Shown here: positions 1 to 6,980 of the stretch, one piece after another | Position numbering within the stretch: the stretch's first letter is position 1 | Layout of the letters: the number at the start of each line of letters is the position of its first letter | Assembly (NCBI GenBank): GCA_902784045.1 | Contig: CACZTE010000112.1 | Location: forward strand, 1-7,191 | Direction: 5' to 3' | Source of the DNA: an uncultured Eubacterium sp. | Lineage (GTDB): Bacteria; Bacillota; Clostridia; Eubacteriales; Eubacteriaceae | Length of the DNA: 7,191 bases | Program-made: the position numbers and the translations under genes | Notes under the pieces: generated by a model | Told to the model about the DNA's origin: nothing | The model's database searches: none | Seen by the model: the letters and a program-made list of their open reading frames with translations, nothing else

Positions 1-34
1 ATAAATAGAAATGTGTTAATCGATGGGGATAATC

Positions 35-40
35 GGAGGG
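35..40 (+). promoter_or_regulatory. Shine-Dalgarno site that fixes the start of the GGDEF gene
   Basis: GGAGGG lies 6 bases before the ATG at 47, which is ideal spacing. The earlier in-frame ATG at 23 has no such site before it, and starting there would place this sequence inside the coding region. The start at 47 is therefore preferred. Confidence 0.8.
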
Positions 41-46
41 AATACG

Positions 47-1243
47 ATGTCAGAACTCATGGCCATGATACCGAAAATACCTTTTAACGCCGTGGCGAAC
101 GTGGAAATCAACCTCATTGCTGTCGCTTTTTTGCTTGTTCTGCTGTTTGGCCGCCGCCGAGTTTTCGGCGATCATCCTGTGGCCAACAGCCTTTTCACGT
201 TGCTCATTTGTTTGGCTATTTTGTGCGCGGGATGCGAGGCGCTTTCAAATCTGGTGACCGGGCAGAAAGGTCAGTTCATACACGTGGTGTATGTCACAGC
301 GAATTATTTGCTGTTTATGGGCAATATGACCTTTTGTTATGTCTGGGGGCTTTTCGTCGTTTTTAAGATGTTCGGCAATCTTGAGCGCATCAAAAAAAAT
401 ATCATTTTGTATTCATTGCCAGCTTTGCTTTTGGCGCTGCTATTAACCGTCAATATTTTTGTGCCCTTCATTTATTCCATTGACGCGGACAACGTCTATT
501 CCAGACTTTCTTTCAGCTTTATTCCTTATATTATCGACTATGGTTATATGCTCTACAGCCTGGTGATCTACGTAAAATATCGCAGAACCGTCAAGCGCTA
601 TTTCTTTTTCCCAATGGAAGCCTTTTTGCTGCCCGCTTTTATCGGCTCTCTCATTCAGGGATTGTTTTTCGGCATATCCATCACCTGGATTGCCAATACC
701 ATCGCCTTAAACGCCTTGTATCTCAATCTGCTCAGCGAACGAACGTTTATCGATGTGCTCACCGGCGTTTACAACCGCGGCTATTTTAACCGCTGCTTAA
801 AACGCCTGGGAACCGGTGATGATGAATTTGCGTCGGGCATGATGATTGACTTGAATGATTTTAAAACAATCAATGACAATCTTGGACACGATGTCGGCGA
901 CATGGCCCTTAAGGATGTGGGAGAACTGCTTATCGAGACCCTGCCCGACGGCGCCATTGCCGCCCGAACCGGCGGAGACGAGTTTTTTGTGCTCATCACC
1001 GGCGCGCTGACGCCAAAAATCGACGAATGCAAAAAATTAATCGAGGAAGCTGTCAAAGCGTTCAACGCGAAAAAACAGCGGCCCTACACCATCAGCTTTT
1101 CCATCGGCACCGCTTTGTATAATCCCGCCGACGGTGAAGAGGCCGAAGAAAAATTTTTAAAACGGCTTGACAGCGCCATGTTTGCCGTCAAAGACAATTA
1201 TCACGCGGCTCACGGGGCCTACCGCAACGCGCAGTCGATGTAA
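47..1243 (+). CDS. Membrane-anchored GGDEF protein, probable diguanylate cyclase
   Basis: A 398-residue protein predicted to make cyclic di-GMP from two GTP at the cytoplasmic membrane. Residues 1-230 hold about seven hydrophobic segments (roughly 22-35, 47-66, 78-106, 119-143, 157-176, 190-212, 213-229). No known periplasmic sensor domain is recognisable. The GGDEF domain spans about 232-395. It opens with DVLTGVYNR (D236), has the metal and base-binding block DLNDFKTINDNLGH (D268, N270), and carries an intact GGDEF at 309-313, so catalysis is expected. The inhibitory I-site RxxD, which should end six residues before GGDEF, is absent (LPDG there), suggesting weak product feedback. There is no EAL or HD-GYP domain. 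It runs convergent to the polyphosphate operon and shares a terminator with it; nothing here links the two functionally. The signal sensed is unknown. Its promoter is probably left of the window. Confidence 0.93.
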   Translation: MSELMAMIPKIPFNAVANVEINLIAVAFLLVLLFGRRRVFGDHPVANSLFTLLICLAILCAGCEALSNLVTGQKGQFIHVVYVTANYLLFMGNMTFCYVWGLFVVFKMFGNLERIKKNIILYSLPALLLALLLTVNIFVPFIYSIDADNVYSRLSFSFIPYIIDYGYMLYSLVIYVKYRRTVKRYFFFPMEAFLLPAFIGSLIQGLFFGISITWIANTIALNALYLNLLSERTFIDVLTGVYNRGYFNRCLKRLGTGDDEFASGMMIDLNDFKTINDNLGHDVGDMALKDVGELLIETLPDGAIAARTGGDEFFVLITGALTPKIDECKKLIEEAVKAFNAKKQRPYTISFSIGTALYNPADGEEAEEKFLKRLDSAMFAVKDNYHAAHGAYRNAQSM

Positions 1244-1279
1244 AAACCAACCATACAATCAATAATGCTTTGCTTCATC

Positions 1280-1330
1280 AAAAAAACCACCCATTGTGGT
1301 AATTCTCTGCAATGGGTGGTTCGCTTTTTT
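1280..1330. terminator. Bidirectional intrinsic terminator between convergent genes
   Basis: Perfect 12-bp inverted repeat: AACCACCCATTG at 1285-1296 and CAATGGGTGGTT at 1310-1321, with a 13-base loop. On the plus strand a run of six T follows at 1325-1330, three bases after the stem. On the minus strand the A-run 1280-1286 reads as seven T that overlap the foot of the stem. It lies 41 bases past the GGDEF stop and 41 bases past the ppx stop, so it can end both transcripts. The minus-strand version is the more canonical. Confidence 0.92.
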
Positions 1331-1361
1331 GGAAAAATACAATGTGCTTATCCTTGAGGAC

Positions 1362-2897
1362 TTAATCGCGGAGCGAGGCTTCAACAGCGAGTTCACGGCC
1401 GAAGACGCGTTTGAATTTCTTACCGCAGTCATCGAGAATCATATCCGTAAAGACAGAATGTTTTCTGCAATCTAAGCGCAAGATAACGCGGTCATCTTTG
1501 ATGACGCAGTCCACATCCCGGACGGCGCCGTCCATCGAGCGGTCAAGCTGTTCGCCGATTTGCAAAAGCAGGCCGATAAGATCAATGGCTTTTTTGTCTT
1601 CGGCGTCGACGAGATTTTCGTATTGCTTGTCGACTTTGACCTTTTTGTTGATGCGGTGATTGAGAGCAGCAAAAGCGGATAACAGCAGCTGTCTGTGGCT
1701 TACACCGTAAATGGGGGAGTTGAGAATCAGGTTGAAGCTGTGCTCATGATGATTGGTGTAGTCCACTTTGATGCCGCAGTCGTGGAGAAGCGCCGCCGTT
1801 TTGATGACTTTGTCGTAACGGTCGTTTAAAATGTGCAGCGGTTTTAAATCAGCGTACATTTTTTTGCAGAGACGGTACATGTGAACGGCATGGGGCAGAT
1901 TGACATCGTAGTTGTGCATCACATTGGACAAGGACATATCGTGAACGTCGTGAACAATATTGTCTTCGCCGAATCCAAGATATTCAAAAATCACGCCATT
2001 GCGAAGACCTGAATTGGCAATAATCAGCTTGTCCGAATCGATGGTTTTCATCGCTTGATAAACAGCCCGGCAGGCGCCGACAAAAATATCCGTTCTGCCT
2101 TTGGAGAGGCCTTTTAGATCACGTCGTTGGTCATAATTCATCTCGGATGTCATTTCATAGATCTCTTTGACCTGGTGTCTGTACATATAATAGTTGTGCG
2201 CGATATCCAGCGGATGATCGGTCATTCGTCTGTGAATTCGGCCGATGTTGCGGATGGTGCCGCCGACACCGACAAGGGGAAGGTTTTTTGCCTTTTCAAA
2301 AATGGGATACTGGGCATAGGCGCCTTCCAAAAACGCCACAAGTCTTCCGAGATCTTCTTTTTTGATGTCATCGCTTAGTGAAAATCGTTCGGCCAGATCA
2401 ATGGAACCGAAGGGAAGGCTGACGGCCTCCGCTTTCTTTCGGTCTTTGATCAGCACAAACTCGGCGGAGCCGCCGCCGATATCCATCATCAGCACGTCGG
2501 TGATATCCAGTGTGTTGATGACGCCGAGATAATCGTAAGCTGCTTCCATTTCGCCGGGAATGACATCGATCACCAGATCCAATTCCTCCAGAGCGCGCTT
2601 GACAAAGACATCGCCGTTTTTGGCCTTACGCACGGCGGCGGTGGCGATGGTCTTGATGGTGGTGAGCTGATAAGCTTCGCACATGCGCTTAAACATGGCC
2701 AGCGTCTCGATGCCGTAATCCATGCGGTCATCCTGCAACAGTCCGGTTTCGGCGTAACCTTCGCAGAGTCGAACATTAACTTTGGCGTCGTCAATCAGGG
2801 TGAAACTGCCGCCTGGATTAAATCGGCCGACAATGAGGTGAAACGAGTTGGAACCGATATCGATGACGCCGATGCCGGTATTTGTACTGAGTTTCAT
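1362..2897 (-). CDS. ppx: Exopolyphosphatase (Ppx/GppA family) with C-terminal HD-type region
   Basis: A 511-residue cytoplasmic enzyme predicted to release phosphate from the ends of polyphosphate; some family members instead hydrolyse pppGpp. The N-terminal actin-like ATPase fold has both phosphate motifs intact: DIGSNS at 13-18 and DIGGGS at 139-144. Glu118, in GEMEA, aligns with the catalytic glutamate of E. coli Ppx. The C-terminal half (about 320-511) is HD-like, with LLHDCG (H372, D373) and HHEH (383-386). The length matches the long Ppx form (E. coli Ppx is 513). I chose ATG at 2897 because AAGGAG lies 7 bases upstream; an in-frame TTG at 2903 is only one base from that site. It is the last gene of the operon, 52 bases after ppk with no convincing promoter between. 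Ppx versus GppA specificity cannot be decided from sequence, but the ppk neighbour favours Ppx. Confidence 0.93.
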   Translation of the reverse strand: MKLSTNTGIGVIDIGSNSFHLIVGRFNPGGSFTLIDDAKVNVRLCEGYAETGLLQDDRMDYGIETLAMFKRMCEAYQLTTIKTIATAAVRKAKNGDVFVKRALEELDLVIDVIPGEMEAAYDYLGVINTLDITDVLMMDIGGGSAEFVLIKDRKKAEAVSLPFGSIDLAERFSLSDDIKKEDLGRLVAFLEGAYAQYPIFEKAKNLPLVGVGGTIRNIGRIHRRMTDHPLDIAHNYYMYRHQVKEIYEMTSEMNYDQRRDLKGLSKGRTDIFVGACRAVYQAMKTIDSDKLIIANSGLRNGVIFEYLGFGEDNIVHDVHDMSLSNVMHNYDVNLPHAVHMYRLCKKMYADLKPLHILNDRYDKVIKTAALLHDCGIKVDYTNHHEHSFNLILNSPIYGVSHRQLLLSAFAALNHRINKKVKVDKQYENLVDAEDKKAIDLIGLLLQIGEQLDRSMDGAVRDVDCVIKDDRVILRLDCRKHSVFTDMILDDCGKKFKRVFGRELAVEASLRD

Positions 2898-2904
2898 GGA
2901 CAAT

Positions 2905-2910
2905 CTCCTT
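2905..2910 (-). promoter_or_regulatory. Shine-Dalgarno site that decides the ppx start
   Basis: Minus-strand AAGGAG sits 7 bases before the ATG at 2897 and only 1 base before the in-frame TTG at 2903. This supports the ATG and removes two residues from the longest reading frame. Confidence 0.8.
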
Positions 2911-2949
2911 CTGGTATAAAATACATCATATCATCAAGGCATTAAATGA

Positions 2950-5079
2950 CTATTCCTTCATCAACGCTTGTTTTTTTGCCGCGGTATAAAGGGCTTGCGA
3001 TTCTTCGCAAAAATGCTTCTGGCATTCCAGCAACGGTTTGCCGCGTTTGTCCACACGCACATAGGTTTTGTCCGCCGTCATAATGCGGGTTTTAATGGTG
3101 TCGTTCCAGGTGATGTCCAGAATGTGAAAGAGGCGGGATCTCAGATCCGGGTCTTCTACGGGGAAAAGGGTCTCAATGCGGCGGTTTAAGTTACGCTGCA
3201 TCCAGTCTGCGCTGGACATATAGATTTCGTCGTCTCCGTTGTTGTAAAAATAATAGATGCGGCTGTGTTCCAAAAATGTGCCGACAATGCTGTGAACGGC
3301 AATGTTTTCACTGAGTTCCGGCACGCCCGGAATTAAAGAGCACATCCCGCGGACTATCAGGCGGATTTCCACGCCGGCGTTACTTGCTTCATAAAGCAGG
3401 TCGATGATGCCGTCGTCGATCAAGGCGTTCATTTTGGCGATGATAAGGCCTTTGCCGCCCATTTCGGCATTTTTAATTTCCCGCTTGATCATGCGGACGA
3501 AGAAAGAACGCAGGGTTTTCGGCGCGACGGCAAATTTGTTCCACCGCGTGTAATGGCTGTAGCCCGATAGCAGATTAAAAAGGGTGGAGGCGTCGGAAGC
3601 GTAACTGTCCTTGGCGGTGAGCATGCCGATATCGGTGTAAAGACCAGCGGTAACGTCGTTATAATTGCCGGTGCCCAGGTGGACATAACGTCGGATGCCG
3701 TCCTCTTCCTCACGAACCACCAAAATCATTTTGCAGTGAATTTTCAGACCCGGCAGACCATAGATAACATGGCATCCCGCTTTTTCGAGTTTTTTGGCCC
3801 AGACGATGTTGTTGGCTTCGTCAAAGCGCGCTTTAAGTTCCACCAAAACGGTGACCTGTTTGCCGTTTTCCGCGGCGCGGATGAGCTCATCGATAATGGG
3901 CGAATCACCGCTGACGCGGTAAAGCGTCTGCTTAATAGCAAGGACTTTGGGATCCCTGGCGGCCTTGCTGATAAAATCGATGACGGTATCGAAGGATTGA
4001 TAAGGATGGTGTAGGAGTCTGTCCTTTTCCCGGATAACTTCAAAAATGTTGTCCCGTTCATAAAAATCCGGAGACGGCAACGGCTGCCATTTGGGTGCGC
4101 GCTTGTCGGCGAATTCCGCACGGCCCTGAAATTTGGAAAAACAGGTCAGATCCAGCGGACCTTTGCATTCGTACACATCGGATTCGGTGACCTCAAGCTC
4201 GCGGATTAAGCGGGCGAGCATGCCTTTTTCCATTTTGCGGGATACTTCCAATCGAATGCAGGCACCCCATTTGCGTTGCTGGATGGATTTTTCGATTTCG
4301 ATTAAGAGATCTTCGGCTTCGTCTTCGTCAATAGCAAGGTCTCCGTTTCGGGTCACGCGAAACAACGCCGTGTCTTTCACGATATAGCCCGGGAACAGCT
4401 TTCCGACCCGCGGCGTAATGATGTCTTCGATAAAAGTATAGCGTATTTCACCGCCGGCTACAGCGCCAGGAAGGGCCAGAATGCGGGACAGCACACTCGG
4501 AATTTCGACAATGGCCATCAGCGATTCGCTTTTGTCTTTTTCTTTATCTTTATCTTTGGATTTTTTCTTTTTCTTTTTGGCTTCGGTGTCGGCGAGGATT
4601 ACGCAGAGATATACACTTTGATTTTTGACGAGAGGGAAGGGTCTGCTGCTGTCCACCGCCTGGGGTGTTAATACCGGATAGCAGAATTCGTCAAAATAGT
4701 CCGAGGCAAACACCTGTTCGGCGTCGGTCATGTCTTTGTCCGTGACAAAGCGGATGCCGGCGGATTCCAGTTCCGGCAATAGGGATTTGTTGTAACAATT
4801 ATATTGATGCTTCATCATGTCGTGAACGCCGGTGTTGACCTCTTTTAACAGCTCTTTCGGCGTTCGGCCGTCAAGACCGCGTTTTTCGTAGCCGACACCG
4901 ATTTGGTCCATGATACCGGCCATTCGAACCATGACAAATTCATCCAGATTGGAGGCGGTGATGGATAAAAACATCAGCCTGTTCATAATCGGGTTGGTTT
5001 TGTCGTAGGCCTCTTCCAGACAGCGATAGTTAAAATCGAGCCAGCTGAGCTCGCGGTTGATATATTGGGATGGTTTCAT
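2950..5079 (-). CDS. ppk: Polyphosphate kinase 1
   Basis: A 709-residue PPK1 that reversibly transfers the gamma phosphate of ATP onto polyphosphate through a phosphohistidine. It opens with the family hallmark YINRELSWLDFN (6-17). The N-terminal and head domains cover roughly 1-340; the two phospholipase-D-like catalytic domains follow. His448 in GLKIHCK matches the autophosphorylated histidine of E. coli PPK (H435), and His605 in FLEHSR matches H592. HLGTGNYND is also present, so the enzyme should be active. It is about 20 residues longer than E. coli PPK (688), largely explained by a Lys/Asp/Glu/Ser tract at 168-186 in the head domain. Its ATG overlaps the upstream TGA (ATGA), and AGGAGG lies 8 bases before it. 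It is the middle gene of the operon, followed by ppx. It is PPK1, not the unrelated PPK2 family. Confidence 0.98.
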   Translation of the reverse strand: MKPSQYINRELSWLDFNYRCLEEAYDKTNPIMNRLMFLSITASNLDEFVMVRMAGIMDQIGVGYEKRGLDGRTPKELLKEVNTGVHDMMKHQYNCYNKSLLPELESAGIRFVTDKDMTDAEQVFASDYFDEFCYPVLTPQAVDSSRPFPLVKNQSVYLCVILADTEAKKKKKKSKDKDKEKDKSESLMAIVEIPSVLSRILALPGAVAGGEIRYTFIEDIITPRVGKLFPGYIVKDTALFRVTRNGDLAIDEDEAEDLLIEIEKSIQQRKWGACIRLEVSRKMEKGMLARLIRELEVTESDVYECKGPLDLTCFSKFQGRAEFADKRAPKWQPLPSPDFYERDNIFEVIREKDRLLHHPYQSFDTVIDFISKAARDPKVLAIKQTLYRVSGDSPIIDELIRAAENGKQVTVLVELKARFDEANNIVWAKKLEKAGCHVIYGLPGLKIHCKMILVVREEEDGIRRYVHLGTGNYNDVTAGLYTDIGMLTAKDSYASDASTLFNLLSGYSHYTRWNKFAVAPKTLRSFFVRMIKREIKNAEMGGKGLIIAKMNALIDDGIIDLLYEASNAGVEIRLIVRGMCSLIPGVPELSENIAVHSIVGTFLEHSRIYYFYNNGDDEIYMSSADWMQRNLNRRIETLFPVEDPDLRSRLFHILDITWNDTIKTRIMTADKTYVRVDKRGKPLLECQKHFCEESQALYTAAKKQALMKE
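4522..4578 (-). repeat. Lys/Asp/Glu/Ser low-complexity tract inside ppk, with AAAGAN hexamer repeat
   Basis: Residues 168-186 of PPK1 are all K, D, E or S: six lysines in a row, a serine, alternating lysine-acid pairs, then SES. At DNA level, 4534-4557 holds four tandem hexamers of the form AAAGAN, encoding KD KD KE KD. Changes by whole hexamers would keep the frame. The tract sits between the strand ending VILAD and the strand starting LMAIVEIP, so it is probably an exposed loop of the head domain. It is absent from the E. coli enzyme as I know it. Confidence 0.85.
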
Positions 5080-6614
5080 CGGGCAATCCTCCTGACCCGC
5101 AGCGTGACATCAACGCCGAAGACCCGCTGCATAGCGCTTCGGTTTCGATTAAAGGTATAAGTTTCCAGTTGAAAATCGGATTCGGTTTGGACGGTAACGG
5201 TAAAGACGCCGTCAGCAAAACGGCAAGTGAGTTTCCCGACTTTGCCCAAATGACTTTTGTCCAGCGCTTTGGCCAGCCTGAGGATAGCGATGAGTTTGGC
5301 AGCGGCCAGTTTTTCCGATTCGTCATGGCAGGCCTCTCTGAGCACCGCTTCAAAATCGCCGCGAAGACCGCCGCAAATCAGGGCAACACGCTGCTTTTCC
5401 GCATTGGAAAGGCCGGTGATATCCGAACGGCCAATTAACCACGCTGCGGTTTCACCTTGATGATCCTCAGCCACAAATTGACCGATATCCGAAAGTCTGG
5501 AGGCAATGCGCAGGCAGCGTTCGTCATCTTTGGTCAAACCGTAATGTTTTTTGAGAGATTTAAAAATTCTAAGCGCGTATTTTTCCAAATTCTCGGCGTG
5601 CTTTAAATCGACACGGTATTTTTTTGACAGCCGGATAGCGGCCTGGTAGGCCGAGCCAGCCATCCAATCCGAGAGACGGGCATCTTCCGTCACGTGGAAG
5701 GACAGCTGCATCAAAGCGTCGCCGACGCGCATTTGCAGCATCCGGATGTGACTAACACCGGTTTGTTCGGCAAGTTTTAGATACAAGGGCAATGTGTGGC
5801 GAAGCACATCATAATCGTCATCTTCCATGACAGGAAATTGCTGCAGGGTCTGTTCGGGACCCAGGTTCTCAATCTCAAGGATGAGCTTTTCAAGATCAGA
5901 AGCCAACAAATGATAACAGCCATCGGCACCGGCACTTGCTCCGGACATGTCCGCGATAAGATCGGCATTGTGCGCGGCGATGAGCAAATTTGAGACGGGT
6001 TTGCTTCCTAAAATTTCGTCAATGAGTCTTGTCCTGGTGTCGATAAATTCTAAAAGCAAATCATCATAACGCGTCAAACTCTCGGCCATCGGACGGAAAA
6101 GCTCCTGGATTTTGAGATAACCGATATTGGTGTGGTGAGTATCGGTCAACATGCCGTTTTCGCAGATGGTAAGGGTCATGGTACCGCCGGTCATCATCGT
6201 TAAAAGATTTCGGTCCGTGCCTTTAACAATCAAATTGCCGGTGCGAAGAGCCATATATCTGATGGACAGGGCATCTTCCTCCTCTCTGGTCATCGTACGG
6301 ATGGATTTGCCTGTGGAAAAACTAAGCTGATCGCGGACATACAGCCAGTTGTCGGCTTCGCCCACGGAGGAAGTGGCAATAATATCCAAACGTTGCGCGC
6401 CTGAACTCTCAGCAATAGAAACATACTCCCGCACAATGCGGCCGAGGGCGGAGGACGTAGCTCTGGAGATGACGCCCTTGGCATAAATTTGAGCGCCGAG
6501 ATCCAAAGGGAACATCGCTCTGTCCAAAATATTGACACCGGATTTACCACGCTGCCCGACAATGAGTTCGCATCGAGTGGAGCCGATTGAAATGACAGCA
6601 TATCGTTTGATCAT
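5076..6614 (-). CDS. Divergent, probably catalytically degenerate Ppx/GppA-family protein
   Basis: A 512-residue cytoplasmic protein with the same layout and length as the canonical Ppx in this window, but with altered catalytic motifs. Phosphate motif 1 reads SIGSTR at 9-14 where the family has DIGSNS, so the key Asp is Ser9. Phosphate motif 2 reads MMTGGTM at 140-146 where DIGGGS is expected, so its Asp is Met140. The glutamate region is kept (TREEED, Glu111-113). The C-terminal HD-like half has SD (Ser375-Asp376) in place of HD. Loss of both nucleotide-loop aspartates suggests it is not a working phosphatase; binding polyphosphate or (p)ppGpp without cleavage is an inference. The ATG at 6614 has AAGGA 7 bases upstream. 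It is the first gene of the operon and its TGA overlaps the ppk ATG. Databases may label such proteins exopolyphosphatase; I would not assign ppx or gppA. Confidence 0.88.
   Translation of the reverse strand: MIKRYAVISIGSTRCELIVGQRGKSGVNILDRAMFPLDLGAQIYAKGVISRATSSALGRIVREYVSIAESSGAQRLDIIATSSVGEADNWLYVRDQLSFSTGKSIRTMTREEEDALSIRYMALRTGNLIVKGTDRNLLTMMTGGTMTLTICENGMLTDTHHTNIGYLKIQELFRPMAESLTRYDDLLLEFIDTRTRLIDEILGSKPVSNLLIAAHNADLIADMSGASAGADGCYHLLASDLEKLILEIENLGPEQTLQQFPVMEDDDYDVLRHTLPLYLKLAEQTGVSHIRMLQMRVGDALMQLSFHVTEDARLSDWMAGSAYQAAIRLSKKYRVDLKHAENLEKYALRIFKSLKKHYGLTKDDERCLRIASRLSDIGQFVAEDHQGETAAWLIGRSDITGLSNAEKQRVALICGGLRGDFEAVLREACHDESEKLAAAKLIAILRLAKALDKSHLGKVGKLTCRFADGVFTVTVQTESDFQLETYTFNRNRSAMQRVFGVDVTLRVRRIAR
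5088..5093 (-). promoter_or_regulatory. Perfect AGGAGG ribosome site for ppk, inside the preceding gene
   Basis: Minus-strand AGGAGG lies 8 bases before the ppk ATG, within the last codons of the Ppx/GppA-like gene. With the ATGA stop/start overlap it allows both coupled and independent ribosome loading on ppk. Confidence 0.85.
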
Positions 6615-6629
6615 CGGGATATCCTTTCC

Positions 6630-6644
6630 TGCTGCACTGCAGCA
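6630..6644. repeat. 15-base near-palindrome beside the first gene's ribosome site
   Basis: TGCTGCACTGCAGCA is a perfect 7-bp inverted repeat around one central base. On the minus strand it lies between the proximal promoter and the AAGGA ribosome site, touching the AGGAAAGGA block. With a one-base centre it is a better candidate for a DNA operator than for an RNA hairpin, though a 5-bp stem with a 3-base loop could form in RNA. Confidence 0.7.
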
Positions 6645-6659
6645 TGATTTTTTCTACTT

Positions 6660-6689
6660 AATATATAGTACATTTGTCAAATTGTTCAA
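6660..6689 (-). promoter_or_regulatory. Candidate proximal sigma-A promoter of the polyphosphate operon
   Basis: Minus strand: -35 TTGAAC at 6689-6684, 18-base spacer, -10 TATATT at 6665-6660. The -10 matches 5 of 6 and the -35 matches 4 of 6 consensus bases. The predicted start near 6653 would give a leader of about 39 bases. A closer TTGACA match at 6680-6675 has no -10 at proper spacing. Confidence 0.5.
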
Positions 6690-6721
6690 GGTTAAGGAAA
6701 AAACACGAGGTTTTGAACAAT
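6681..6721. repeat. 9-bp perfect inverted repeat overlapping the proximal -35 box
   Basis: ATTGTTCAA at 6681-6689 is the exact reverse complement of TTGAACAAT at 6713-6721, with 23 bases between. The left arm contains the proximal -35 hexamer of the polyphosphate operon. In RNA from the distal promoter it could pair as a stem with a large loop. It could also be two half-sites for a regulator. Confidence 0.55.
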
Positions 6722-6826
6722 AACAGAATCAATCAAGAACGATAGAACAAATGAATAAAACGATATTTGCCGACAATATGAAGCGTATTGCGATGCTCAG
6801 GTCGTCGACGTAGAATGATTGCTTCT

Positions 6827-6855
6827 ATTATAACATGAGCGCAGTGATGTGCCGA
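6827..6855 (-). promoter_or_regulatory. Candidate distal extended -10 promoter of the polyphosphate operon
   Basis: Minus strand: perfect -10 TATAAT at 6832-6827, preceded by TGT so that it forms an extended -10 (TGnTATAAT), and -35 TCGGCA at 6855-6850 with a 17-base spacer (4 of 6). The predicted start near 6820 gives a leader of about 205 bases before the ATG at 6614. This is the better of the two leftward candidates. Confidence 0.65.
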
Positions 6856-6922
6856 ATAAAAAAACAATGGCGATTGCTTATTTTTAAAATGAAATAAACA
6901 AATGTTTTTTTACGCGAACAAA

Positions 6923-6974
6923 TTAAAAATATTCTAAAAAGTTTCTTGACAATCTCGGAAGGCGTTGTTAAGAT
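6923..6974 (+). promoter_or_regulatory. Strong rightward sigma-A promoter P1 with UP-like element
   Basis: Consensus -35 TTGACA at 6946-6951, 17-base spacer, -10 TAAGAT at 6969-6974. Positions 6923-6944 closely match the E. coli UP-element pattern, with A-tracts on either side of TATTCT. The predicted start is near 6981. The combination is typical of rRNA and other very highly expressed promoters. Confidence 0.82.
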
Positions 6975-6980
6975 ATACAA

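Noticed and set aside
23..46. N-terminal extension of the GGDEF protein from ATG at 23
   Set aside because: The GGAGGG ribosome site lies within this stretch and points to the ATG at 47.
2898..2949. Possible separate promoter for ppx in the 52-base gap
   Set aside because: TTGATG and TATTTT/TTTATA strings occur but not with acceptable spacing; operon read-through is simpler.
3679..4014. 111-codon plus-strand frame opposite ppk
   Set aside because: It lies antisense to the conserved catalytic region of PPK1 and has no independent support.
5070..5438. 122-codon plus-strand frame opposite the Ppx/GppA-like gene
   Set aside because: It is antisense to a gene with clear family similarity, has no good ribosome site and no recognisable domain; it is a shadow frame.
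6803..6810. CGTCGACG palindrome just downstream of the distal start
   Set aside because: An isolated 8-base palindrome is common by chance and nothing else marks it as a site.
6856..6895. CAAT/ATTG hairpin followed by a T-run as a possible terminator
   Set aside because: Only four A/T-rich pairs and no gene ending upstream; too weak to call.
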